Source: Grifola frondosa
Taxonomy: Eukaryota; Basidiomycota; Agaricomycetes; Polyporales; Grifolaceae
Assembly (NCBI GenBank): GCA_001683735.1
Contig: LUGG01000001.1
Coordinates: 1,798,001-1,862,000 of the forward strand
Direction of reading: 5' to 3'
DNA: 64,000 bases
The position numbers and the translations under genes are program-made. The notes below the pieces were generated by a model. The model worked only from the letters and a program-made list of their open reading frames with translations, had not been told where the DNA came from and made no database searches. Positions 11,882 to 22,202 of the stretch are shown in pieces. Position 1 is the first letter of the stretch. Every line of letters starts with the position of its first letter.

Positions 11882-12258
11882 GATTATGGGATGCTGTGGG
11901 TCGGGTGAAGCGGTGAGTAGAGCAGGGAGTATGACGGGGAGGAGGATATGGTACGGCAAGCTATGGTACACGTCGAGAACAAGGCTGAACTGGAGAGACG
12001 TGTGAGATCGATTAGCACAGTCCGCAATAGGAGTGTGAAGAATCGTGAAGTAGGACACGATCGGCCTAATCTAATCTCCCCCTCAGATCCAATTTAACTT
12101 TTTGACGCAGACGTCAGCAATTAATTATAATGGCAATCACAGCGCAAACATCAACGCGGACGCGCTACTAGAATTATCCTATGCACAGATTATATGCTAC
12201 ACCGTGTTCAATATATGCAAGGGTATAGTCGTTATGCACATCATCACCACAATGCAGG
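11882..12258. other. Intergenic between two minus-strand genes
   Basis: About 375 nt containing the esterase promoter and the 3' flank of the lipase-like gene. A CT-rich stretch near 11950-12060 (minus sense) lies before the esterase start. No other feature was seen. Confidence 0.4.
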
Positions 12259-14684
12259 TCATGACGCCCCCCGCTGCTCACCGAACGGTTCCCCACCCCC
12301 ATCCCCATTCCCATCCCGCTCGGGAGTGTCCGCCCCCTTCTGCAGGATATCCGCCATTTCTGAACGCTCGCGCATCTCTTCCCGTTCCTCCCTCTCCGCG
12401 CTGTCCTCGCCCTCGCCATTCTGCTCCTGCTCCTGGGGCCCGTCCTGTCCCTCGACGACGCGCGCGAGGAGGTCCGCAATCCCGAGGTAGAACGTCGCAG
12501 GCTTGAACTTGATTTCGCGACCCATGATCTCCGCCCACTTGTACCGCGCGCTGTTGATCCACCCGACGAGGTCGAGGTGGTTGACGCCCTCCAGCGTGCC
12601 CAAGTACGTGCCCTGCATCGGAACATCAGTGTTATCGCGGGATCACAAGAGGATGGACAATGATGTGCTACATACCCACTTCGCCGACTTCAGCGACACA
12701 AGTCCATCATTTGGGCCCTCCTTCTCCAGGATAACCGAATGTGACCACCTATAATGCGTACACATCGTATTAGCCCATATATGCGCGCATATACAAAGAC
12801 ACGCACTTCCACGTATCAATCAGCCCGGGCTCGTACACCGCGCCCCAGCTGAAGTACTTCACGCCCTTGACATCCGGCGTGTCCTCGTTGAACCGGCGCA
12901 TATTCTCGACGGTGAGGAACTCGAATGCGGCGCCGTCCCCGCCGCCGTTCGGGAGCAGGTCGAGCAGCTGTAACACATTAGGCATGCGTGCGCGGCCGAC
13001 CGTCGCAATAAAGTGGTCTGCGAATGCCGAGCCGCGGTGTGGTGTAGAGATCGTCGTCACTGATAATACCTTGAACGGGCGCGGGGTGAGGTGTGTCGTG
13101 AGGTATCGGCAGTCGAGGCCGCCCTATTAGAGTTGCGGTTGTATTGGCCGTACTGGGAGCAGAGAGCGAAGGGAAAGAAACTTACCATGCTATGTCCTGT
13201 ATTGATATGGTTCTATGGTCCACATAAGCACGCAGCAGGGCGAGACACTGGGGAATTACCTATGAGATGGACGCTTCGTCCAGGGTAAACCTCGCTGATC
13301 TTGTCCGCAAGCACCTTGGCGCGGTCTATGGGGGAGCTTGTGGCGGGGACACGGGTGATGAGCACCTTGATGAATCTATTGGCAACTGTTATGCGGAATA
13401 AAGACAGAAGCACGCACCTCAATACCATTCGCTTCTAGAACGTCGCGGATCCCTCGCCAGTGAGAAACCTGTAGAGGTGCAATAGATGGACCGAGGGTGA
13501 CTGTATCGAATCCGAGAAGGCCATGACAAAATACCACAGGATTTTTCGGGGCGGTGTCTATAGCGAGCGCATCAGCACATGTACGAAAGAAACATGAAAG
13601 GACACTTACATTTCTTCCGAATATGTTCCCTTTCCTCTTCCGCCGTCTCCGCCCTGTCCTCCTCGCTCAACATCGGGCTCAGATTCTCCTTGTCATCCGC
13701 GCTGAACCAGTTCAGGATGGACGTCGGCAGCTGGGGAAGCTTCAGCGCCTGCGCCGGTGGCGTCGTGTGCAGTGCGCGCCCTCTGTCCTGTATGGAGCGG
13801 AGCGAGTCTATGGAGGAGCGGGACGAGTGGATGAAGAAGGACGGCGGCGAGCTGCTAAGGTGAACAGGCGCAGGGGAGTGCGGCATCGCGACGGGCGTCG
13901 GCGTGGGACTGAGGAACATGTCAAACTCGGGGTTGTGGTCGGGCTGCGCGGCGAGGGACTCATCCCAGGGGTCTGTATAGCCGGTGCCCGAAGAGAGGAG
14001 CGCGGGTGGCGGGGAAATGCAGGCGGTGGGGAGGGTGGAGCGGGTAAGGTTGGAGAAGTAGGCTGGGGGGCGTGAGGGGAGGAAGGAAGCGGGCAGACGG
14101 GCGGCCTCGGGACGCGAGGATAGCTCGTATGTCCCAGAGGCGGAACGTGAGTGGGCTTCTATGAGGTGGGGGTCGTCGTGCAGGGCGTCGGCGAGGGCTG
14201 AAGCGGCCGAGGAAGGGGTGGTTGGGGACAAGTGGTGCGAGTCATCATACCGTACTGAGGGAGACGCTGCATGAGAATGGGCCGGGGACACAGGGTGAGG
14301 GCGGGATGATTGGGGCCGGTTCGCAGAGAACCAGCGGAGGACGGGGAGGGCGGGCTTGTCCTGCCGGCTGCGGAGTTGGGTGGATGCGTGCTCCAGTGGC
14401 ATGCTGACGCTATGGGACTTTGGGGAATGACCGTAGCGAGTTGAGGAGGAAGATATCTGGCGCTGTGCAGAGTGGGGTGTGGAGGGTATGGAGCGTGGTG
14501 GCCTCATTGCGGAGGCCCCAGGGAGCTCTGCAGATCGTCGGGAAGGCGGTTCAGAGCGGGAAGCGGAGGGGAGGTCGAACTGGGGAAGAGATATGTCGAA
14601 GGACGAGAGGAGAGACTGGAGACGAGCAGAGAGACTCGCACCGACATCTTGCGCTGCTGAGCTCTTGCTTTGAGCCTCCGCCAT
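12259..14684 (-). CDS. Alpha/beta-hydrolase (triacylglycerol-lipase-like) with long disordered N-terminus
   Basis: The C-terminal half is a lipase-like alpha/beta hydrolase: NPVVFCHGLLGFDTV (oxyanion region), HLIGHSMGGLDCRY (nucleophile Ser), TISTPHRGSAFADHF, PNDGLVS (Asp) and GVNHLDLVGW (His). It resembles lipases that act on esters near a membrane, but the substrate is unknown. The first ~370 residues are Ser/Pro-rich and low in order, then reach LPTSILNWFSADDKENLSPM just before the enzyme domain. The start at 14684 has a good context (ATGGCGG); an in-frame ATG at 14738 would add 18 residues. The introns are in phase, including an 11-nt exon carrying most of GHSM. The last ~60 residues are Glu/Gln-rich. 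No frame breaks were found. Confidence 0.8.
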
Positions 14685-15353
14685 ACATTCAGTCAATCCG
14701 TGCGTCTCGGCGTCACCGTCACCGTCATCTCTTTTCATAGCTAGGCCCGTGACTGTGACGTCACGCGCCACACTTTGTTCACGCCACAGGCGACACCGTC
14801 AGAGCCGAAACGCTCGCTACGCAGTGACTATTGAACGTCAAGCTAACATTACTTTGAAGTGGCTGGCTTGCTGGGTCGTGAACCTCGCGTTGTGTGGTGC
14901 GATGATTCAGAGACCCATCGACACAAGTTCCACGTAAGTACTTTTATCTACCTCTAGTATGTTCCAAAAATGCATTTTACAGCTATTAAACATCATGACA
15001 CGAACATTTTAGTGAATGAAATTTTCGGATTTTGTTCTTTCAGTCGAATTTGCTCAATTTGTCTTTATCTGTACCGCAAAAATGCCCCCTCATGAACACC
15101 TGGCAGTGTATGCCCGCTACGCTCGCAAGAAGAAAACATCGTTGGTCAATCATAGTGGAGCAATCAAGAGGTACATAACATGCAACGAGAACGCAACATA
15201 ACTGACAGCAAGAACAAACGCGAAAAGCACGGAGGTATGACCCTACACGCACAGCTGGACTTCGATTCAAGGGCAGAGAGAAGGGATACATAGCGAGGTA
15301 AGAGACGTGTTAACCCGCGTAGATGGGAATTCATGAAAAAAAGAGCAAGAACT
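14685..15353. other. Intergenic, about 670 nt
   Basis: Lies between the start of the lipase-like gene and the stop of the phosphotransferase gene, both on the minus strand. Short open frames only, and no motif was recognised. A CRE-like TGACGTCA palindrome is present at 14756-14763, about 75 nt upstream of the lipase-like ATG, and could be a bZIP site. Confidence 0.4.
14756..14763. promoter_or_regulatory. CRE-like bZIP site (TGACGTCA) upstream of lipase-like gene
   Basis: A perfect 8-nt TGACGTCA palindrome about 75 nt upstream of the chosen ATG. This is the full consensus for CREB/ATF-type bZIP factors. Function is inferred only from sequence and position. Confidence 0.4.
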
Positions 15354-16815
15354 TCAGTTCGACGCCTCGGCCGCAGCCTGTTCTTGCAAAAGCTTCGCAA
15401 GATCCTCATCGCCGCCATACTTCAGCAACATTGCGGCCTTCCATTCTTCCCAGGAAGGACACTTCTCCGTGTATGCAGGGTCGAGCTTCAAGTACCCAGA
15501 GAATAGTTCCTTAAAGCTCACATCTTCTATGTCTCCGCCGATCATAACATCGAGACGTTGCGTCCGCCTGCCCATGCGCACCAGATCCGCCAGGTCGCCT
15601 CTCCCCTTCGCCTCCAAGATCTTGACGAAGGTCTGCTCGTAACCGCTGAGCGAGTTGTCGCCCTCGTAGAACGGGATGACTTCCACAAGCCCGAGGGGTG
15701 CGGCGAACGCCTCCTCTCTGGGACAGGTCTGCGCCCACTCCCAATCGATAACAGAGACGATGTTGAAGTCACGATCGACCAGAATCTGGTCGCCCTTGTC
15801 GTCCATATGTTTCAGATAGAAACGACTATCGTGCACACCTGAACTGCCCGACCCTACGGGGGTGGAGACGATCGAGTCGGCAAGGTAGCGGTGAAGTAGA
15901 TAGCCATCCGCTGGATTCCTGGCGTACAACTGGCGGCGGCAAATGAAGCTGGTCACAAGCTCAATCCTAGCCTTGTAATATTCCGTGGCGTCTGTAAAAG
16001 GGCCAAGCGGAACAAGATTTCCCGTGGAGTTAAAGTCAGCCACGTCGTCGTGTATAAGCGGTCCAACGTCCTCCGGCTTCTCCAGCGTAAGCGATCCGAT
16101 GGAGGGAGAAAGGATGGGCATCGAGCTCTATGAAGATGTCCGCAAGCTGAGTCAACACGCGCTCTTGCTGCTCTATGGTGGCTTCTTCCAGTCTCATAGG
16201 CTGTCCGTCCACGTAGTCCATCAGGATGTAGTTTACGCCGACGCCTTTGCCATCTTCCGCGAGAGCAAAGTCATGAACTGCAGGAACCGAGACTTTAGTG
16301 TTGTGGCGCAAAAAATTCATCGTCGCCACCTCGCTCAGCAGGACACGCTCGCGCTGCGGCGATCCCGGAATCCCGACGTGGTCACGACTAATGCGCGCAA
16401 TCCACTTGACGCCGTCGTCGAAGTGGATCGTGATGTGGTAGTGCCGCCCTCCGAAGTTGGTGGGTCCGTCAGACAGAGCAATAGGATCGCAGACACAGCC
16501 GATCCCGGAGCGGAGAGCGGAAGCCGTTTCGGAGAGGCATTGCAGATTAACCTGCGACGCAAGTTGCTGTAGTTCGAGTTTTAGGGCCTGTCCATCTGCT
16601 TTGACCCACAACTCCCAGTCCGTCTGGCAATGAAATAATCGAATCAGAATAAACGACATCTCGCGGAGGCGAAGTTCCCTCACCTGAGCCCTAGGGCATG
16701 TATGAAACGGTGCATTTCCATGAACAGCGCAGAACCGCTGCCTACATAGTAGACAGTGTTCGCCACGAACGGCAAAAGAAGAGCATTTGTTAAAGTCGCA
16801 TGCGAGCCAGGCCAT
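15354..16815 (-). CDS. Phosphotransferase-family (APH/choline-kinase-like) protein with N-terminal Cys/His finger
   Basis: The first exon encodes a compact Cys/His module (CDFNKCSSF, EHCLLCRQRFCAVH, HTCP) resembling an AN1-type finger. An intron near 16622-16681 leads to an aminoglycoside-phosphotransferase fold: WIARISRD (ATP-site Lys/Arg strand), FLRHNTKVSVPAVHDF, NYILMDYVDGQPM, then IVSVIDWEWA, which corresponds to the metal-binding DxD/DWE segment. The expected Brenner-type HxDxxxxN loop is unclear, the matching stretch reading SRFYLKHMDDKGDQILVD. These expanded fungal families are mostly uncharacterised and should not be read as antibiotic resistance. One frame break lies near 16105 (HPFS / PSIGSL). 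The 5' end faces the palindromic unit. Confidence 0.75.
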
Positions 16816-17204
16816 TTTTATTTAGATCTGAAACGATGTTGAGTCCAATGTTCACAAGGAGAGTACGTATAATACAACCTGTGTACACGGGACTAAGCGG
16901 GACTTAGGCTGGCGATACAAGAGGGGGTGAGCACTGCAACCTGAGGTGACGAGCTTCCTTTTAGGATGGCGGGTTACTTGCGGAGTCCTATAAGTTCTTA
17001 AGCCCCGTTGACTCGACTCTAGACGCCGTAGTCGGATTCTGATGATCATCAGCGGAGATGCAAGCATCTGATTGGAATGGTCGATTGTTTCCTTGTGGAA
17101 ACCGTGTGACCAGATATTGATGGTTTAACCTCACTGTCATAGTATGCCATATTTAGAGGGGAGTTTGACTCGAACTCTGTACCGTTGGCCTGGTTCAGGT
17201 GGTG
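16816..17204. other. Intergenic between phosphotransferase gene and palindromic unit
   Basis: About 390 nt upstream of the minus-strand phosphotransferase start. No gene was recognised. This is presumably its promoter and the left flank of the inverted repeat. Confidence 0.4.
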
Positions 17205-18705
17205 CTTCCACACGACTGAGGTTGGACAACGCCCATGAGATTAATTGCACGAACACAAGCATACAACGACTATCGAGAGAGATCTACGACTAGAGCGCAT
17301 GACGACATCTGCGTTCTCAACAGGGGAAAGAGAATGCCGTGGATCCACACACGTAGACGAAGGAGGAGTCAAGAGACATAGAACGAGAGAGCATATAGTG
17401 AAGGCATCCCGGATGGCGGCGGCTCGGATACTACGAAAAGCGAAGATTGGTCAGAAGTGTATGCTGATGCATATGTGATCGTGTTAAACCTATTCAAGTC
17501 CAGGCCAGCACAGAAGCGAGAGACGTCACGATGTTGACAAATCGGACGGTGGCGACTTGCTCGGGTTCGCTGGCAGTCGTGCCTGCCTTGGGCTTGGAGT
17601 TCCAGTCTATAGTATCATATGTCAGAGTCTGTCACGAAGAGATATTGGCGAACGACCCACGGATATGGCAAGTGTTTGAGCCAGTAACAGCCCAGTTGTT
17701 ACAGCCAGGTCTAGTGCAGCGAGTTGCGGCCATGTTTGAATGGATATACGTGAGTATGAGTCTTAGTTGGGGCGTGAAGCTTGAGATCGAGGGTATGCTG
17801 GAGATGGGAACTGCTGCCAGCATGAGGTTTTTATATTCAGAGCATTCTCGGAGTAGGCGCGTATCCAAGATGGTCGTCCACGGCCGATGTGCTGCAGTCG
17901 ACTCAACATGAATAATGAGCGGACAACCCTCCGGTACGAAGTGAGAAAGAGAGAGAAAAAAGAAGCCAATGTGGAACGTGAATCAAATTGAGGGCGGAAC
18001 CGTTAGCAACATATCTGGTTGCCCCTGCGCCCCTGCGATGGACGGACCACGATCCCAGGGATGGAGTCATGAATCCTCATAGAATCCCAAACAGCGCAAT
18101 GATGTGCTCTAAAAAACCTCAGTGAATCAGCGCAGAACGCTCAAACGGGGACTGCCTGAGATGAAATAATACCCAACTCCGACTGAGAACAGAGCTCGTC
18201 GTCAGAGAACTTCTGACGAGGGCGCACGAGGAGGTGCGATGACACTCGCCCGCATATGTTATCTGCACGCAACGGTGCCCACCGGTGCAGACCACTGGCA
18301 TTAAGGACGGGCCGTTATGGTCTACGACAACAGATATAGTCAGTCTCGCATGGAGTATACCAACAAAACACTATCACCACGACTGCCTAATACAGAAGAA
18401 CACCAGACATATGGTGTGTTCACAAAAGTGAGCATGGTTCACGGACGGAGGTATAGACGCTCACGAAGCCTCACTGCATCAAGATAATCGGTAAGCCGGA
18501 CGAAAGCAGCATGGGCAGTATTACACACTCACCTCAGGCACCCAATATTGACCAGATTGCTGAAAATGGGAACACAAAATAACGGTCGGCAACCGATATC
18601 AGAACATTCGTCTGGACCCACAGCCTACACAACGGTGCCGAACCAGACTCTCTGCAGAGCGCTCCGGTAGCTCATTTTCCAATACGCTAGAAGCACCGTA
18701 AGCCA
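17205..18705. repeat. Long inverted repeat, left arm (~1.5 kb)
   Basis: The reverse complement of this segment matches 19218-20737 almost base for base. Anchors are the outer CACGACTGAG at 17211 against CTCAGTCGTG near 20719, and the inner ACCGTAAGCCA at 18695 against TGGCTTACGGT at 19218. Differences are scattered substitutions and one-base gaps; identity looks above 90 percent by eye but was not computed. Outside the anchors similarity fades (GTGCTTCCA against the complement of CGCAAGCGC), which sets the outer edge. The arm carries one copy of a predicted micro-gene in the outer half. No transposase reading frame or clear target-site duplication was seen. Confidence 0.92.
17495..17733 (-). 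CDS. Predicted two-exon micro-protein, left-arm copy
   Basis: Exon 1 starts at 17733 with MAATRCTRPGC and reaches NTCHI. A GTGGGT...TATAG intron (about 17587-17661) joins in phase to WNSKPKAGTTASEPE and the product ends VLAWT with a TGA at 17495. It is about 60 residues with four Cys in the first 24, a C-(4)-C-(12)-C type spacing and no signal peptide. A TATAAAAA box on the same strand lies about 100 nt upstream. The right-arm copy (20196-20436) keeps frame, splice sites and stop, with only a few residue changes (for example RFVN to RLVT). Conservation of the frame in both copies is the main support; the function is unknown. Confidence 0.45.
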
Positions 18706-19217
18706 CCCGTATCTATGTTTATTCCAAGTACACTGGAATTTCTGTGAAGGAGAGGCATTTTCGTAGTAGGAAGAAAGCGATTAGATTGGCGCCAAGATAC
18801 TGTCACATCTAACGGTCACACTTCCGGGCCATCGCAGAAATCACTCCGTCGCCTCTCCCGCCTTCCAGTGTCAAGTGATAAGCCTATGTTTATAGCCGGG
18901 CGACGAAGTATTGGGAGTTACAGGTTTTTTTACACTCTCAATGTTCAGAAATTGCTCTGGATATAGTAACCATCAGCATGGAACCAATTCCTCGACCATC
19001 GCAAGTTGGATGGTTGAGCTCACAGGATACGTCCGGACCAACCCTATTCAGAGATAGTTCTTCCTTCTCAGCCACAAGGAACGACTGTCTTCCGCATGTA
19101 GAGGCTGGTAAGCGAGCCTATGCAGTACGTCCTCCGCGGTTGGCGCATTCGGTGCCAAGACTCGTGATGATTAATACTCACAAAGGCTACCCAAGTTGTG
19201 TCGTATATTCTCACAGC
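18706..19217. other. Spacer of the palindromic unit
   Basis: About 512 nt of unique sequence between the arms. It holds a TATA-like stretch (TTTATAGCC, about 18890) and a T-run near 18925, followed by the ATG at 18978 of an open frame that continues into the right arm. No transposase motif was seen. Confidence 0.55.
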
Positions 19218-19397
19218 TGGCTTACGGTGCTTCTAGCGTACTTGGAAAATGAGCTACCGGAGCGCTCTGCGGAGAGTCTGGTTCGGCGACCGTTGTGTAG
19301 GCTGTGGGTCCAGACGAATGTTCTGATATCGGTTGCCGACCGTTATTTTGTGTTCCCATTTTCAGCAATCTGGTCCAATATTGGGTGCCTGAGGTGA
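18978..19397 (+). CDS. Unidentified open frame crossing from spacer into right arm
   Basis: A 139-codon frame starts in the spacer (MEPIPRPSQVGWLSS) and passes the arm boundary at about residue 80, ending IGCLR just at a possible GTGAGT splice donor (19394). No domain was recognised. The mirrored left arm carries only the part downstream of the boundary, with one-base differences that break the frame, so the start is unique to the right side. It could be the first exon of a gene belonging to the element, or chance. Confidence 0.25.
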   Translation: MEPIPRPSQVGWLSSQDTSGPTLFRDSSSFSATRNDCLPHVEAGKRAYAVRPPRLAHSVPRLVMINTHKGYPSCVVYSHSWLTVLLAYLENELPERSAESLVRRPLCRLWVQTNVLISVADRYFVFPFSAIWSNIGCLR

Positions 19398-20089
19398 GTG
19401 GTAATACTGCCCATGCTACTTTCCATCCGGCTTACCGATTATCTTGATGCAGTGAGGCTTCGTGAGCGTCTATACCTCCGTCCGTGAACCATGCTAACTT
19501 TTGTAAAGACTATGTCTGGTGTTCTTCTGTATTAGGCAGTCTTGGTGATAGCGTTTTGTTGCTATACTCCATGCGAGACTGACTATATCTGTTGTCGTAG
19601 ACCATAACGGCCCGTCCTTGATGTCAGTGGTCTGCGCGCGGTGGGCACCGTTGCGTGCAGATAACATATGCGGGACCGAGTGTCATCGCACCTCCTCGTG
19701 CGCCCTCGTCAGAAGTTCTCTGACGACGAGCTCTGTTCTCAGTCGGAGTTGGGTATTATTTCATCTCAGGCAGTCCCCCGTTTGAGCGTTCTGCGCTGAT
19801 TCACTGAGATTTTTTAGAGCACATCATTGCACTGTTTGGATTCTATGAGGATTCATGACTCCATCCCTGGGATCGTGGGTCCGTCCATCGCAGGGGCGCA
19901 GGGGCAACCAGATATGTTGCTAACGGTTCCGCCCTCAATTTGATTCATGTTCCCCATTGGCTTCTTTTTTCTCTCTCTTTCTCACTTGTACCGGAGGGTT
20001 GTCCGCTCATTATTCATGTTGAGTCGACTGCAGCACATCGGCCGTGGACGACCATCTTGGATACGCGCCTACTTCGAGAATGCTCTGAA

Positions 20090-20099
20090 TATAAAAAAA
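20090..20099 (+). promoter_or_regulatory. TATA box of right-arm micro-gene
   Basis: TATAAAAAAA lies about 106 nt before the ATG at 20196. The mirrored TATAAAAA (about 17828-17835, minus strand) sits at the same distance from the left-arm start. Conservation in both arms supports a real core promoter. Confidence 0.45.
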
Positions 20100-20195
20100 C
20101 CTCACGCTGGCAGCACTTCCCCATCTCCAGCATACCCTCTATCTCAAGCTTCACACCCCAACTAAGACTCATACTCACATATATCCATCTCAAAC

Positions 20196-20436
20196 ATGGC
20201 CGCAACTCGCTGCACTAGACCTGGCTGTAACAACTGGGCTGTTACTGGCTCAAACACTTGCCATATCCGTGGGTCGTTCGCCAATATCTCCTTCGTGACA
20301 GACTCTGACATATGATGCTATAGACTGGAACTCCAAGCCCAAGGCGGGCACGACTGCCAGCGAACCCGAGCAAGTCGCCACCGTCCGACTTGTCACCATC
20401 GTGACGTCTCTCGCTTCTGTGCTGGCCTGGACCTGA
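20196..20436 (+). CDS. Predicted two-exon micro-protein, right-arm copy
   Basis: Same structure as the left-arm copy: MAATRCTRPGCNNW..., donor GTGGGT after CATATCC (about 20269), acceptor CTATAG (about 20323), then WNSKPKAGTTASEPE and a stop TGA at 20434-20436. The intron differs from the left copy by an added base and a substitution without changing the exon frame. The product is about 60 residues, with the Cys confined to exon 1. No family was recognised. It could be an expressed small protein or part of a transcribed repeat. Confidence 0.45.
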
Positions 20437-20861
20437 ATAGGTTTAACACGATCACATATCCATCAGCATACACTTCTGACCGATATTCGCTTTTTGTAGT
20501 ATCCGAGCCGCCGCTATCCGGGATGCCTTCACTATATGCTCTCTCGTTCTATGTCTCTTGACTCCTCCTTCGTCTACGTGTGTGGATCCACGGCATTCTC
20601 GGCATTCTCTTTTCCCTGTTGAGAACGCAGATGTCATCATGCACTCTAGTCGTAGATCTCTCTCGATAGTCGTTGTATGCTTGTGTTCGTGCAATCAATC
20701 TCATGGTCGTTGTACAATCTCAGTCGTGCGCAAGCGCTTATACCAAAACCAGAAGAAGTCTTCCTAATATAGTACTGCGTTGTAGTTGTAAACCGCAGCC
20801 CTGTGGCGTCTCTGAGTAGTCCACAACCTTACTACCCAACACCCGACCCACGAAGTTCGTC

Positions 20862-22202
20862 ATGCAACTAATACCTTTTTGGAATCACGAAGGGCAATGT
20901 TTGCAGCTTGAAGGCTTTCCCGAATCTGTTGAAGACTGGATTCGGGTTTCTCAAGACAATCTTGATGATGGTCGACGCTCGCTTCTCAACGCGGTAGAGA
21001 CAGTGATGCACAGTCCTGTGGCCTTGGTCAAATGTCGTTCGGAAGGAATGAACCTGGCAAGCACCCAGTCTTCCTTTCAAAATACTTACAATTCAATGGC
21101 CGCTTGACACAGACCTTGGAGGCCGAGCTCGAATCCGGCGCCACCATTATTATTCGCCAAAACTATCCTGGCAAAGATCCCAAGGAACAGGCATGGAAGT
21201 CATGCAAGTTCGACAGCGAAGTGTTTGTGCTGTCATACCTCAAGGAGAACACGCACATTCCTGTCCCAGAATTGCATGCCGTCGTTCGCGGAAACGACAC
21301 GAACTTCGTCGTCATGAACAAGGTTCCCGGAGTGATGCTAGTGAACGCATTTGGCTTATTTTCCACTGCTGTAAAGGTACAAATGCGTCTTTGAATCGCT
21401 ATTACATATGTTGATTGGTTTTGTCCCAACAGGAGCAGATTGTTTTTCATATGCTGAAGTTGTCCTGAGATGTTCAGACTCCCCGTTCCACAGAGGATCG
21501 GATCCACAATCGCGGGACAGCCAGATCGGCCGCTGGAGCTTGCACCCTTGATCAGATATCACGCTGATCGCGTCTTTGACACACTCGCTGAATACCTTGA
21601 TCACCTATTCTCCCAAAAGGGAGAGACAGTCCTCACTCAGATGGACGGCACATACCGTTCCCAAGCGCTGGATACGCTCAACAAATTGGAAACGTACACG
21701 CACATCTTGGTTCAACGTCTGACGAAGCCATCCCTTCTCAGGTGTTCTCTCGTACACGATGACCTCCAAACATACAATATTCTGGTCGAACCATCTGATG
21801 GCCACATTACTGCTGTTATTGACTGGGAATTTCACTCAACTAGACCAGCTGTGCTCGCAGCTCACTATCCTGCTTGGCTACTGTATGCGGGGCCCCAGGA
21901 TCCTCGTTTTGCGGGCCCCAATATATTATGGGAAGAGAGCCCGGAAGAGAGCGCTCGTCTTTGCGATTTATACGCGGAGGTTCGTCTTCATCCGACGTTT
22001 GCCTACCTAGCTCACTGGGCCGTAGGTGATCAGGTCCAAGGATCCTGAATATCATGAAGCCCTCATAGAGGGAACAATGCTCCGTTGTGTGGTAGGATGG
22101 CTGGAAGAACAATTGAACAAAGGAGACCACTGTGACAGGTTGCGAGCATGGATGAACTGTGCATTTGAGTCAGAATCCGAGTCATTGAATTTCGTGCATT
22201 GA
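20862..22202 (+). CDS. Phosphotransferase-family (APH-like) protein
   Basis: Aminoglycoside-phosphotransferase fold without the Cys finger of its neighbour. Landmarks in order are ATIIIRQNYPG (ATP-site strand), DSEVFVLSYLKENTHIPVPEL, NFVVMNKVPGVML (hinge), CSLVHDDLQTYNILV (catalytic HxDxxxxN-like loop) and ITAVIDWEFHSTRP (metal-binding Asp). The C-terminal exon after an intron at about 21978-22027 ends MNCAFESESESLNFVH. Introns near 21376-21430 and 21978 have good borders. Two frame breaks, near 21047 (a lost base in GGAATG) and 21469 (an extra base before GAGATGTTC), interrupt an otherwise convincing gene. The substrate is unknown; such families are expanded in Agaricomycetes. It is transcribed away from the palindromic unit, as is the other phosphotransferase on the far side. 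Confidence 0.75.

Larger units (their letters stand above)
19218..20737. repeat. Long inverted repeat, right arm (~1.5 kb)
   Basis: Reverse complement of 17205-18705. Together with the 512-nt spacer the whole unit (17205-20737) forms a near-perfect palindrome of about 3.5 kb that could extrude a large hairpin. The arm has its own TATA-box-plus-micro-gene cassette in the outer half and a 3' part shared with the spacer-starting open frame in the inner half. The right flank ends about 120 nt before the start of the second phosphotransferase gene. Confidence 0.92.

Noticed and set aside
11882..12058. Upstream extension of the S-formylglutathione hydrolase frame to a Met at 12058.
   Set aside because: The added 59 residues have no similarity to the family; the Met at 11881 matches the conserved N-terminus.
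17205..20737. Interpretation of the palindrome as a standard terminal-inverted-repeat transposon or MITE.
   Set aside because: Arms are far too long, no transposase or clear target-site duplication was found, and MITE size is exceeded.
15354..22202. Reading the two phosphotransferase-fold genes as antibiotic-resistance genes.
   Set aside because: Fungal members of this fold are a large native family of unknown substrates; nothing here points to aminoglycosides or to horizontal transfer.
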